From Triangularia verruculosa (lineage: Eukaryota; Ascomycota; Sordariomycetes; Sordariales; Podosporaceae), in NCBI GenBank assembly GCA_033296885.1, contig MU863876.1:310001-374000 (forward strand): 64,000 bases of DNA, written 5' to 3'. Shown in pieces: positions 46,325-58,887 of this stretch (its first letter is position 1; each line of letters begins with the position of its first letter). A program made the position numbers and the translations under genes. Below the pieces are notes generated by a model. That model had not been told where the DNA came from, did not search any database, and saw nothing but the letters and a program-made list of their open reading frames with translations.

Positions 46325-48136
46325 ATGGCTGTTGCAGCCGCCGACAAGGCGAGCGAGGGAACCCGAGGCCTAGAACAACCCGTGGACTATGACTTCAACA
46401 ACAAATTGGATATTATTAAGGCAGAGGTTCAGATGGAATTCAGAAAACTCAGGGACTGCATGGCAGAGGAAGTCGCCAAAATGACGGCCCAGTTGGCCCA
46501 GGAACTATCGCAAGCGCGAGAGGAGCTTACATAAACTCGCAGCGAGCTGGAGCGCACCAGACTACAGCTATGCGCCATGACGGGAACTTAAGGAGCCCTG
46601 TCGGCTCGGCCAGCGTATGCGGACGTCGCTAGATGCACCCCTCCCGCCAGCATTCCTACCCCGGCCTCCTCTACAGGTCGGGCGGCGACGCCGGAGCTGG
46701 CGTTTTGTACGGTGGATGTGTCTAAGGTGCTAGAAAAACATACCGGAGAAGCTATACTAGGGGCGCTTCGCAAGTTTATTGAAAATGAAATGCGAGCGCC
46801 CGGCGATTAGCCGAGTTGGCGTTGTGTTGCGGTTACTAGAGATGGAGGAAATACCAGCCGTTTTAGAATTATAGGCAGGAACGAAGAAGAATTAAAGAAA
46901 ATTAAGGATATCGTTGAAGTTAAGAAGGCGCCGGGTGTAAGAGTTTTTCGAGACTAGCTGTACCTAGTTAAGGTCGACAATGTCAACCGTATGGCCGTCC
47001 TCGACCACGAAGGCAAGGTCCTTCCTGGGGCCTCTGAAGCTCTAGGCCAGGAGAACGACGTATAGATTACCAAGATGGCTTGGCTAAGCCGGAAAGATAG
47101 CGCAAAAGCGTATGGATCTATGGTAATATATGTTATTAAGGCCGGTGATGCTAGGAGGCTCCTGAACGACGGTTTCTTCTACGCCGGAGGAGAATTAGGA
47201 TATACGGGAGCGTTCGAGCGTCGGATACGGCCGGAATAATGCTATAATTGCCAATAGATCGGCCATAAAGCTTTCTAGTATAGGAGCGCTTAAGTGTGTA
47301 TAAGCTGCGCTAAGGAGGGCCACCGCTATAGCGAGTATACGGAAGTTATCGTGAAATGCGTTCTATATAGAGGGCCCTACGAATCGTTTAGTAAAAACTA
47401 TTAAAAACTTTACCTATCCTGTTATAAGTAGGACGTTTCGGATACTTTAATTAAACGTAAGGAAGTAAAGAGAGGTATAAGATAGTTTAATAAACGACGT
47501 AGATACCTAGGGCGCTACGGTCCTAGCCGTTTAGGAATCCTAAGCGTGAAAGATATAAGGATAACTCCTGATAACCTTTATAGGTTATTATAAATAGATT
47601 AAGATAGTCCCGTTAATAGGGAGGGAAGGTCGATGGGTTATCCAGAGTATACTTTAGGTAAGTAAAGAAGTAGAGGTTAAGTAAGTATCGGTAGATTCCC
47701 CGGATATTATAGTAGCGATTATACGGCTCTTAGACCGCGCGGTTCTGGTTGTATTAGTGTACGTACTATGCGGGGATGCTAGAGTACTAAAGGATACGTA
47801 TGAAAATATATATAAAGTGGTAGCGAAGGTAAGGTGGGGAACCAGAATAACGGTCGATATAGTAATTATAGGAAATTTTAATTGTTATAATTAATTATAG
47901 GGAGGAAATAACGTATCCGTCGAAAAATAAGGAGAAGCCGATTTAATTATAGACTTAATAAACGAACTTACTTTAAGTAGTTTATTTCCGAAGGGTATAA
48001 TAATATAGTAAATTAGTAGATATAATTTAATTATCGACTTAATTCTAATCTTCGAGGAGCTAAGAGAATTTACGGTTAAATATGCGGTATATAAAATAAA
48101 ATATAAATTGGATTACCGTACGATTAAAACGGTTTT

Positions 48137-48561
48137 TGTGACGAATCCCTGTACAGAACCTCTGAAAGGGATACTCGGTTGAAGGCTACTTCTGACAATT
48201 GGTTCGGTGCAGCTAAACAGTGCACAACAAGATGTCTCAATGTAAACACAAGATACCGTGAATACAAGCTGTGATTGCATACTGCGGAACTATCTACAAG
48301 CTATCTAGTTCCTCCGTATATATAGACCATAAATCCCTAAGTACCTCCGTACCTGGATCACTCTCGCTCGCCAGCGACCCGTGGTGATCCTTCTTGCGCT
48401 CACCACGCTCACCAGGTGATCGTGGCGATCCGGCTCACCCTTGCCAAGCAGTGAGCCTCCTTCGACCCTGGCAGCCTTGCTGCTGTGCCCCTTTCCTCCG
48501 ATTGGCCGGCATGGTTAGCTGCAGTCCCCGCCTGGCCCTGCTATATGGTTGGTCTGTGACA
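48137..48561 (+). mobile_element. Solo LTR, family A, TSD GTTTT
   Basis: A 425-bp element beginning TGTGACGAATCCCTG and ending GTCTGTGACA. It is flanked by GTTTT (48132-48136 and 48562-48566). It lies in the endonuclease part of the LINE and is almost unRIPped, while its host is strongly decayed. A TATATATAGACC block sits in the middle, as in the other plus-orientation copy. Confidence 0.9.
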
Positions 48562-48618
48562 GTTTTCGATATATTAGTCCCTATGCCGAGGTATTAGGAG
48601 CGATTACTTTTTAAAAAT

Positions 48619-49311
48619 TATTAAATAGGTATGACCCATATACAGGCCTAAGGGCCCTGTAACGGTACACACTTATAGTGCTTATAGTACAGCGGAATTA
48701 TCACACACGATACCTGAAGCTCACTACTGGGGTACTGGGCTACAGTACCTTATAGGTACTGTATAACAGAGAATTAGTGGGTAACCTTCTTTATTTATAG
48801 CGCTAGCCTTCTATAATCCAGTTATATCCTCTGTAGTAGGGTTCGTACTCGACCTCTACCAAAGACCTGCCGAGTGACCTGCAGGGCCTCGCACGCCAGG
48901 GCGGGCAGATGAGCCAGAGTATGGCTTGCCGGACCCCGATTTACGTGTAAGTTGCCAAAAGGCGACTCACGCCCATACAAATCTTCACCCAAACCGCCCC
49001 CCTTCCTACCGAAGTGCGGGTCAACGTAAGCCTAAGGCTTAGCCCTTTTAACCAGTGGTGTATATAGACCTTATAGGCTTAATTATAAAATTATAGCCAT
49101 TTTGGCCCACTGGTTGGCCCGATGCAAGCTTTTAAGGTGACCTGTTGCGCTGAGTGGGGCCCGTGCACAGGTGCCGGGTAGGTGCTTAGTGCCGGGTAAG
49201 CTCTTCGGGCAAAGACTTGGCCGAATCCTCCATTCCTTCGCACCTATAACTACGTAGTATTACAGCTGCCAGACCACTGTAAATTAGGCCACACGGGGAC
49301 CTATTTTAACA
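48619..49311 (-). mobile_element. Solo LTR, family B, TSD AAAAT
   Basis: A 693-bp inverted copy of the LTR at 24852-25546. In plus coordinates it runs from TATTAAATAGGT to ACCTATTTTAACA. It is flanked by AAAAT (48614-48618 and 49312-49316). It sits 57 bp after the family A LTR, in the same LINE. Confidence 0.88.
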
Positions 49312-52300
49312 AAAATGTATTATAGAAAGAGATTAGAGTTAAAATTATAAATATATTAGGAGATATTCCGTTAAAGGAACGGTATAATAAAGAACGGACC
49401 GGTTAATATTAATTATTTAAGATATAGTTTACGCCTTTATATCGAAGGTAAGGCTTTCGCTATATATAAAGCGATAATAAACTATAGACTTAACGTAATT
49501 ATACCGGATCTATATATATTAGAGAAACCGCGCTTACGCCGAACGCCGTATAGGACGGAGGATAATCGAATTCGAAGAATGGGCTAAAGGGGTAGTAAAG
49601 TAGTATTATAATACTATCCGGTAATAAAAAAAGAAGTATTAGAATAAATTCTTTATAGATAACGATAATATTTAGAAGGCTATAAAGTACTTAAGTTTTA
49701 AAGATAATATAGTGTTTAGGAAGGTTCCGTAGTTTACTAAAGTAAATAAAATGTTTACGACCGATTATAAATAATAAGCCGAAGAGCTTTTTATAACGTT
49801 TTTCCCTTCCTTATTAGAAATTATCGACGACGAGGGACCGAGATTACAAAGAGTTCTTATTATAATACCTACTTTTACGATATAGAAAGTCGAACGTTAA
49901 TTATTTACCGTAAAGTCCTAGAAAATACCCGGAGAAAACAGCTTACTAGTAATAATTTAAAAGGAAGTCTAGTAAATAATTAAATAATATATATTAATAC
50001 TCTTTTACGCTTCGCTAAAAGACAGGTCCCTACCTCACTAATAATAATACGCTAAAATTATCCCGCTTAAGGAGCCGGGTAAAGGGGACTATATAATTAT
50101 AAAGGCGTAAAGACCTATCTCGCTTTTAACGATATTAGGAAAAATATTAAAAACGGTAATTATAGAGCGAATCTCGTATATAATAAAGATATATAGCTTC
50201 TTTTTTATTAGTTACTTCGGTATACGTAAATAACGGTTAGCCGAATAAATATTCGTATTCCTTTAAGAGTAGATCTTTATTACTTAACGAGGAAAAAAAA
50301 TTATTAGCTTAATTAGCTTCGACGTTAAAGAAGTTTATAACGGAGTATATAAAAAATGGCTAGTTTAGAGGATAATAGTACGCGGTATATTAGAATAGCT
50401 ATATAGGTAGACGGAAGCCTTCTATTCCGAACGTATAGCCTCGATCTAAATTAACGGGTATACCGCGGAAATGCGACATCTACTATAAGCAGGCCTGCCC
50501 CAAGGCTCTCCGCTCTTACCTATCCTATTCCTCTTCTTTAATACAAACCTAGTACAGCGGAAGATTAACAGTAACGGGGGTGCGATAGCCTTCATTAATG
50601 ATTTCACAGCCTAGGTCACAGGTCCAACGGCGCGGAGCACCTATAACGGTATCGAAGCGATTATCAATGATACGCTAGACTGGGAGACGAAAAGCGGAGC
50701 GACATTTAAAGCAGAAAAGACGGCAGTCATCCACTTTACCCGTAAAGCCTATAAGGCTAATTCGGAGCCCTTTATAATTAAAGGCTAAAGTGTGGAGCCG
50801 AAGAGTTACGTTAAGGTCCTTAGGGTGATCGTGGACACTAAGCTTAGGTACAAGGAACACATTGCGAAGGCAGCCTCTAAAGGGCTCAAGGCAGCGATGG
50901 AGCTGAAGCGTCTTAGAGGCCTATCTCCGCGTACGGCCCGGTAGCTGTTTACGTCTATGGTTGCGCCAGTAGTGGATTACGCCTCTAATGTTTAGATGCA
51001 CCAGTGTAATTGGAAAACCGCGCCGGCCATCAACAAAGTGCAGAGGATCGGGGCATAAGCGATCGTGGGAACATTCCGCACCGTAGCAATAAGCATAGCG
51101 GAAGCAGAAGCCCACATCCCGACGGCCTGAGATAGATTCTGGAAAAGGGTGATTAAGATGTGGATTAATATCTACACCCTACCGGAGACCAATCCACCCC
51201 GCGACGCCACTTCCCGAATACGAAAGTTCAGAAGATCCTACCGTTCGCCTTTCTACCAAGTGGCATTCGTACTCAAAGACGTCCCCTTATCGAGCCTCGA
51301 AACGGTCAATCCGTTCGTATTAACACTATAGAAAGAGAGAGTGGACACTACGGTAGATAAAACTACTACAGCGTAAATAGAGACTAAGTAGGCGGTACGG
51401 ATCGTTGTAAACAGCTCCAGGCGAAATAATATAGTAAGGATAGGAGGGGTCGTCCGTATCCCACTATCGATACAAAGTAGCCTAAAGGACGAGACCTTTA
51501 ATATAATATTAGGCCCCTAAATGGAACAAAATCTATACTCAGTAATATTTACGGTAGTCGGATATATATTAAGATTATTACGAAAAGCCTAATACCGTAG
51601 AATCGTCCTTACTACGAGTAATAAAACGGCCGTATTAATACTAAAGAAATTACGCTAATAATTAGGACAATAATATATTTACGAAGCGTATAACACTATA
51701 AAAACTATCCGGAACGTTAGAAATATAATCTCGGTTCTTTAAATCCTAAAAAACACTTAAAATAAATTCCTAAAGATAATTAAGGGAAAAATAAAAGAGG
51801 TAACCTAATAAAATACTATATAATAAACTTAAAAATTTAAAATACAATTAATAACCCTCCGTTTCGCGTAAACTAAGTTACCTCCTAAAACCTTACCGAA
51901 TAAAGTAGGTAAATACTTTAAAAGGATCGATATAGTATTACTAGGAAAATATATCCGGCGATTATATAACTACCTATCACAAAAAGAGACAGGTGTACTC
52001 GCTTAACTTAAAATAAGTATAATAAAACTTAACGTTTACCTCTACCGAATTAAGGTAGTTCCGTTAATTTAGTACGTATATAAATAAGCGAGAGAGATAG
52101 TAGAACACTTCCTCTTCCGGTATAAAAAATAAACGGCGTACCGAATAAAGATACTCCAGTATATAACTACCTACAAAGGCAATATTTCCTTCTATCTAAG
52201 AGGGAAATCGCCGTCGGATAAGGAAGACTGGGCTTCGAACGTCAAGGCCGTTCGGACAACGATTCGGTTCACAATAACCACGGGCCAACTCGATACGAAC

Positions 52301-52714
52301 TAACCGCAGGCCGACTAAAATACCTGACCAGCTAACTATCATGCTCCACCGACCCTACACCTATCACCTCGTACTACGGATAGCAAGCACCGCTTCAGCC
52401 GCCGAAGATAGGATGTTAAATACTTAAAGAACCGACTTTAAGCTAGCCTACTAATAATCCTACTAACCTACGAAAATCCGTAAAAAAATAATAAAACAGA
52501 GTGCATAAGCTAGAATAGACTTTGCATGGGCTTTAAGGAGATCAGGGCATATCTTTGGGGAATGTATGCTTCAATCGGCAATAGTTGCCCTTTCGGCTTA
52601 GCCGCCGGGCGTTAATAAATTATTATTATTATTATACCCTCTTCCCAACCCTGCCTTTTACAATTAACTTCTCTACTTTATAAACTTTATTATTAACAGT
52701 CAATAGCTCCTCTT

Positions 52715-52969
52715 TGTCACGGAGAGGTAGATATTCTGAGGCAAGGCTACAGTAGGTCTGACTAAATTGATTGAATTGTAAGCTGAAGAAGGAAAGAAGA
52801 AAGTAAACAAGGTCTAGCTGCAAGCAGGCCTTTTGAAGTGGCTGCAAGGCATGACCTGTGAAAGCTTTCCCAATCGGGCCTAGTGGTCTTTCCTTATCTT
52901 ATCTCTCGTCACGTGACCTATATGCCAAGACCTAAGTGGACCCATATGTCAGGCGCCAGCGCCGTGACA
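52715..52969 (+). mobile_element. Short solo-LTR-like element, family E, TSD CTCTT
   Basis: A 255-bp element beginning TGTCACGGAGAGG and ending GCGCCGTGACA, flanked by CTCTT (52710-52714 and 52970-52974). Parts (GAGGCAAGGCT, GAAGAAGGAAAG) recur near 60093-60150, where a second, less well bounded copy ends at 60258. Confidence 0.75.
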
Positions 52970-52974
52970 CTCTT

Positions 52975-53517
52975 CATTAGATTATGTCAGAAAGAAAGGG
53001 GTCTTACTAGCAAGGAGTTCATCCTTCAGTTGGCGGTGGCCATGGTCTGTTGGCCGCGGCCATGGTCTGTTGGCGGTGGCCATGGTCTGTTGACCATGTG
53101 ACAGAATGAATCCTGCAGAAAGGTCTATAAAAGAGAGCAGGAACAGAGAAAAACAAACAATACAAGGACACAGTTGCAACCCCCATAATATTGACCCTCA
53201 AAGAGTGCATCGTGTTATCTGACAGATTACGCTATATCGCTAGCTGGTAGTTTTCAAGAGCGCTGTAATGCGGTATTTATAGCGGATTCTGCAATAGTTA
53301 CATACGTGGAAATGCGCGTAGTAGAGCTGCTTATAGGCGTCGGGTTACCTTCTATCCATATGTTTAGGTTAATCGAGTCGTCATTACTAACAGGCGAACG
53401 CAAACTATCGAAATTAGGTAAAGACTAGTAGTTAAGATCTATAAATATATTATCAGGTAAGGACGAGAGCAGGGTGTTTAAATTGGAATAGCTATTATCT
53501 GAGGCGCTGCTATATTG
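52975..53517. repeat. Unassigned segment with a 20-bp tandem repeat
   Basis: 53030-53089 carries three units of TTGGCGGTGGCCATGGTCTG. A TATA-like TCTATAAAAGAG follows at about 53124. 53155-53230 is repeated in inverse orientation at about 57855-57925. It may be part of another LTR, but I could not find matching ends. Confidence 0.45.
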
Positions 53518-53762
53518 GGTGTTGTTAGCGTGGGCAATGAGCTGAGCTGAGCTGAGCCAAGCCGAAGGCGGGCTCAGCTCACCACATTTCCCACAGGTCT
53601 CAGCTTGAAGCCATCACCGGCTCGGCTCAGTCTCATGGTCTTGATGAGACTGAGACTTTCGGAGGCCTTTTTTTCCGCTCCTTTCTTGGTAAAGTGGATA
53701 CTGAATCTATAATTGAACTATCACCAACTAGATCATGGTGTTGACCGCCAATAAAGCCCTGT

Positions 53763-56539
53763 TCAAAAGCCCTCAGTATTCCATTGCCGTAGGCACTCAA
53801 TCATATTGATGGAACTCTCATCTAATCGATGGCGCTGAAGGCTATACGTAAGCTTGGCCTTACTAAATAAGCGTTCGGCTTCGGAAGACATCTGTAAGAT
53901 CGCTAATAGCTCTAATGCTATACAAGAGAATATAGGGAAATCTTTTTTATTAGCAATCCACCAAGAAATCGGATCCTTAACAGGTTCCACGTGTTGACCC
54001 AGGTAGACCTTAATCTCATCGATGTCCTAGCTTAAAGGAGCGGGCTTATAGAATCGTAGGTGATCAATGGGTTCTTACGCCTTAAGGAAGCGCGAGGTAT
54101 AGAAGCCTGGGATAAAGCCGGTGACTGTAAACGAGGTAGTATTTCCGTAGGCCTATATTCGTTAAATAGCTTCTTAAAGTCCTAAAGGATTCTGGTTACC
54201 TTCATAACCGTTAAGTAGCTTTTGATCCATTCCATTCGATAGCCAGGATAAAGAATAAAAACTGACCAAAAGAAAGGCCTTTCATCCATCATCTCACAGT
54301 ATTTAGCCAGCTTATTGATGGCACAGTTTAAATAGCGCTGTATAAAGGTATAGTCGTTGGGACTAAGCTCGAACGAAAGCGTAGCCGGGCCATCGTCTTC
54401 GTCTTCGTCTTCATCTTCGTCTTCGTCTTCGTCTTCGTCTTCGTATTCTTCATCGTTAACGTCGTCGTCGCCGTTTTCTGGTGTTATTGGCTTACCAAGG
54501 AGGTCTATATCTAGTAGAAGAAGATAACGGTCTTCGTGCCCTACCAGGTCGATAATAGAGTTGTCAAAATGCCGTAGGAAAACTCGTAATCTTTGGGATC
54601 GCCTGGGTGCTTAGGCGTAGCCGGAAGACGAGGATGGCGATCTTGAAAAACGACGTGAAGAAGGAGGAGACGGATTACCGACCTGTAAGGTACCCTGAGG
54701 TCAGAAAAAGAATACGAAGATGAAGAAAACGAAGCCGTATACTCACCTGTATAGAAGAGCCGCCCTGTGTGCTATCCTCCTATTCCCTCGCAGGGACATT
54801 AGGCCTATCGAAAGGTTCGAAGGCAAGCCGTTTATTAAATTCAGCCTTCTTCTCCACTAGTAATCTTAATAGCCAAGTCGCTGTAGGAGCGACCTTAGCG
54901 AAGCAACTCTCTTTACCTTTAAGGCCTTAGTAGTCCTTTAAATAAGTTTAAGAATAGAATTTAAGCTCTTTAATATATCCCAGTTAAAAGGAAGTAATTG
55001 ATCTTCGGCCGGGAGGCGCTTCTTTATATCCTTTTCCTATAAAGCCTTTCGGTAAAACTAATTAATCTGGTCCTTTAAGATTAACGCCCGTTCAATTATC
55101 TGGTAAGCTAAGTTCCAACGGGTCGCGTTATTAGTCACTAGGCAGTCAAATAGGAGGTCTCCAGGCAAGCAATAGATCCCCATCTCAGCCAATTTCTTAG
55201 GAGGAAGACGGCCATAACAGATATCAGCAAAAGCTTCACTTTTTACGGTACTGCGGTAAACGAACTAGACGACGTTGTGGAGCTTTCTTAAAGGACCCAG
55301 CTTGCGCTAGCTTTTGAGGAAGGCTTTACCGGAAGGCGTATTAAATACGGCGTGTTGTGAGGTAATATCGAGAGTCTCTAGAATCTTATCGTCGTCCCCG
55401 GCTAAGAAGGCTTTAGCCACAAGGTTAATGACGTGGCCGAAGCAGAAGACTCGGCGTTAAAACACCATATCCTCGGCCACAACGGAATCATGACCTGGAA
55501 GCCATGACTTATATACCAATCTGATGGCTTTGTCGTTGCTGGAGGCGTTATCTGCTTGCCAGTAGCCCAGGGCATCAAGATCCACGCCCACATCAGGGAG
55601 CACACGCCTTAAAAAGGGAGCAATATTCTTACCACTGTAGGATCCAAGGATTCTAGGCATAGCCAATAGTAAGTATCTTAGGCGCCTAGAGTCGTCGATG
55701 AAGTGGGCGATGACGGCCATCAACGAAAGCCCGGCCGGTGAGGTCCAAATATCGAAGCTGATATAGATCCGAGTGAGGGAGGTCTTAATAGCTACCTTCA
55801 ATTTGGCCAGGCCTTCTTCGTATTGCTCTTGAAGCCAGAGCCTCACTGTATAGTGAGAGCGAGGGAATAAGGCCTCAGTGGTATCGGCGTTGAGGAGGGT
55901 GAGGATATTGCGGAAAGAGTCGTACTCAATACAGCGAAAAGAAATATTGGATTCAATAATCCACCTGGTCAGCTCTTCTTTTAACGCCACCTCCACCGAG
56001 CGGGCAATAGGGACCCTGAATGCCCTCGTTTTAGCTCCCTGGACTTGAAGTTCTATGACGGTATTGATAGGTCGTTTTCTCTTACGAGAGGAGGAATTAT
56101 CGTCGCCGTTGGGACCTAAAGGTTCGTAAAGCTTGTGTTTGTTCTTCAAATGGCGCTGAGGACCAGAGGTAGCCGCCCCAGCGAAAATGGAACCAAAGGG
56201 GCATACCGTACAGATCCAGGAAGAATCCTTCATTATACCCGTATCAAGGTCGACCTCAACAACCCATACGCCATAGGGTATAATCCACGATGTACGTGGG
56301 CACTGTCTGGCCAGGAAACGGCGTTATATATAGACTTTATCCTTCCATGTAATACGGGGCCAGGTCTTCATATCGGGACTCAGATCTCCGGCTTCAAACC
56401 GCTCCTGTTCTCAGATTTGTTAGCGGAGCGGGCGGCGGGAAGTTCGAATATCGGGAAAGCTAACGGCCTCGGCAATTGCGGCAGTCGTTCTGATTTCGCT
56501 GGCTCTCGAAGTTATGGAATCGCCGGTAACGGAAGACAT
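53763..56539 (-). pseudogene. hAT transposase, RIPped
   Basis: Reading from an ATG at 56539. A BED-type zinc finger (C-T-V-C ... HLKNKH) is followed by a basic stretch (SSRKRKRP), then the RNase H-like core (IYISFDIWTSPAGLSLMAVIAHF, later GYWQADNASSNDKAI). An acidic Asp/Glu run encoded by a TCTTCG-type microsatellite lies at 54388-54460. The C-terminal dimerisation domain (LELLAILQMSSEAERLFSKAKL, DESSINMIECLRQW) is well preserved, ending at 53763. More than ten stops, mostly at Trp or Gln positions. Length, order and terminal structure fit an autonomous hAT before decay. Confidence 0.88.
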
Positions 56540-56771
56540 ATTGACGGCGGCGAGGTGGGAGGGTTTGAGGGCAGTGAGTGTGGCCGTTGAGCGGGCAGTT
56601 GGGAGAGGTCTGTTTAAAATCCACGCCTTGGTTAGAAAACAGCAGAAAACGACGAATTGGTCGATGAATTGGCTACCTACCAACGAATTGGCTGGAAACC
56701 GACGAATTGGCCAATTTCCTTTGGGCCGTATTTGGTTAGGCCGTCGGCAGGGAGCCCTGCCGACGGCCTCA

Positions 56772-57206
56772 TGTCACGGTCTTGACATAAGGTGGGGCAC
56801 GAGCACACCATCAGTCACTCGTTAATATAAGGACAAGCACCAATCAGAGCTGGACCGGAGACCGAGGCGGGGCACACGGTCCACGGTCCAGGAAGAGCCA
56901 ATGAGAGCGGGACCGGGGACCGAGGCGGGGCACATGGTCCACGGTCCAGCAAGAGGACCTATGAGATGAGGACCGAGGACCGTCCGGAGGTCGACGGTCC
57001 ACGGTCCCGAGGGTTATATATACAGAGGAACTAGATAGCTTATAGATAGTTCCGCAGTATGCAATACAAGTCACATTCGTTGGTATTAGACTATTGTGAT
57101 TGAGACAAGCCATTGTTGTGCACTGTTTAGCTGCACCGAACCAATTGTCTAGAAGCACCTTCAACTGAGTATCCCTTTCAGAGGTTCTGGATAGGGGTTC
57201 GTTACA
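56772..57206 (-). mobile_element. Solo LTR, family A, TSD CCTCA, inside the hAT element
   Basis: 435 bp. In plus coordinates it begins TGTCACGG and ends GGTTCGTTACA. It is flanked by CCTCA (56767-56771 and 57207-57211). The minus-strand reading aligns with 48137-48561 over the first 200 bp. The remaining part has its own imperfect tandem repeats of a GGACCG-GGTCCACGGTCC type (56850-57010). Confidence 0.9.
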
Positions 57207-57444
57207 CCTCACCGCCATACCCAGACCTCACCAGGCCTCACCAGGCCTCACCACCATGCCCAGGTATCACAACTTTTCTGTGGGTGCCAAGAAAACAGTA
57301 GAGCTCATTGAGCCCTTGAGATTGAGCCAGTAGAAGAATTTATCTCATCCTACGGAAAAAAAGGCCCGGCTCGTCTCAGCTCAGTAGCTCATCTCATGAG
57401 ATGAGATGAATTTATCTCAGCTCGTTGCCTACGCTGGGTGCTGT

Positions 57445-58882
57445 AATGTGGAGAGTGTATATTAGATATAGCTAATGTCTTAGTTACGTTAAATCAGCTG
57501 AAGTTAGCTATTAAAGTATTAATAAATGTATAGCTAATTAGTCGGGAAGAATAATATTTAGCGGTCCGTTTTTTATTTAGTTATTCGTATGCTTAATTTA
57601 GGCATAGTCGCTTTTTTCTTAAAGTAGCAGAAGCTCCAATCCTATTAACCTAGCTTTCGCTTAATAAGATTTCAGCGCGAGGTTTACCATTCCTATAAGT
57701 ATTATATATATAGTATTAGAAGTTTAACTCCGATTGAAATTTCATATTGTATAGGAAATGCAGGTATAGAATGGGATCCTTGGTAGCGAAGCCCTGAATG
57801 TAACAGGCTGAGCCCTGTGGTGGCCTCGGCGACCCTCGGCCGTGGCACCGGGAGTGGTGAGGAGTTGTCAGAAGTACGATGCACTCTTGTGAAGGTAAAT
57901 ATGATGGGGGTTGCAACTGTGTGATTCTATTGCTTGTCTCCTTCTTTCTGGAGTCGCCTGAGAACCTGTATAATATCTGTACCTAATGGCAATGTTGGTG
58001 GTAAAAGGTACCATGTCCAGCTGAACTTTCCTTCTCACCGAACTACTTTCCTTCTCACTGAACTGCTTTCCTTCTCACCGAACTGGTCATGTCAGTTCAG
58101 CTCTCCCTAAGCTTCATTCAGCTTGGTTGACCAGAACCCCTTTCTATCTGACAGGAGTAGCTCCACTGACAACCCCTGATGAAGCTATTCCCACTTCATA
58201 TGTTGCGCAAGCGCCAACCAACGTCAGCAACGCACTGACGCCTCTGGAACCTTCCACCTCCCTCTGCTCAGACCAAGACAATCACATATATCCAGAGAGC
58301 ACTCGCCCACGAGGCCTTCTTTCCTTTCTTTCTTCCTCATGTTTCGCGTCTTCGTAGCGAAGGCATAGCTAGTTGCAATACACTACCTTAGCCCATTACA
58401 CTGAATATAAACCGTGGTATATTCCGAGATATATTATTCCTAGTTATATCATTTTAGAAACTACTTTATTTGCTTATCCATTAGTAAACCTTTGTTTCTG
58501 AGATAATAAAAACAATATCCGCTATATATAATGATATTACGGAACGTCACTAGGTCATACTAGAAAGGTATATTGCTATTGTTAATATGATCTTAATAGT
58601 AGTTTTCCTAATCCTTTTTGCTAGTTACCCACTTACTGCAGTAGAAATAGAACTTTGTAATACTAGGCTTAGCTTTATAATAGCTTTTAAAGTAATAGAA
58701 TAACTATATACTTTATTTATCTTTAGTAAAGAAGTTAATACAGTTATTAGCGGTTATAGTGGCTCTATTATATATAGGACAGGTTGTTTTTACCTTATAA
58801 TATCTCGAGTATAGGAAGGAACTAGACATTTGTGTCACGATGGAGTAGTTCAAATAGGTCAAGGCCAATATCGTATTCCAGT
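57445..58882. other. Mixed decayed and unassigned sequence
   Basis: 57445-57720 and 58380-58820 are AT-rich and unreadable. 57770-58380 is less decayed and holds a 20-bp tandem repeat at 58027-58087 (CTTTCCTTCTCACCGAACT, three units). Frames there lack domains. Confidence 0.4.
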
Positions 58883-58887
58883 CTACC

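Larger units (their letters stand above)
46325..52638 (+). mobile_element. Tad1-like LINE (non-LTR retrotransposon), RIPped, with two LTR insertions
   Basis: ORF1 starts at 46325. It has a helical N-terminus (KLDIIKAEVQMEFRKLRDCMAEEVAKM), then a Gag-like part and zinc knuckles near 47240-47340 (C-Y-N-C, C-I-S-C). The endonuclease part (47500-49900) is nearly unreadable. The reverse transcriptase is readable at 50300-51350: VYNGVYKKW, GLPQGSPLLPILFLFF, FINDF at the catalytic site (an altered F-x-D-D), and KTAVIHFTRKAY. An RNase H-like and tail part follows, RIPped beyond recognition. The element ends in a TTA-repeat tail at 52615-52638. Solo LTRs at 48137-48561 and 48619-49311 interrupt it. 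There are dozens of stops. Confidence 0.85.
53526..57436 (-). mobile_element. hAT DNA transposon with 8-bp target duplication, containing a solo LTR
   Basis: Ends are short inverted repeats: TAGCGTGGGCAATGAGCTGAG on the left, and on the right the complement of CAGCGTAGGCAACGAGCTGAG. Flanks are GGTGTTGT (53518-53525) and GGTGCTGT (57437-57444), an 8-bp duplication differing by one C-to-T change. The transposase lies on the minus strand at 53763-56539. A family A solo LTR occupies 56772-57206; without it the element is about 3.47 kb. Confidence 0.88.
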
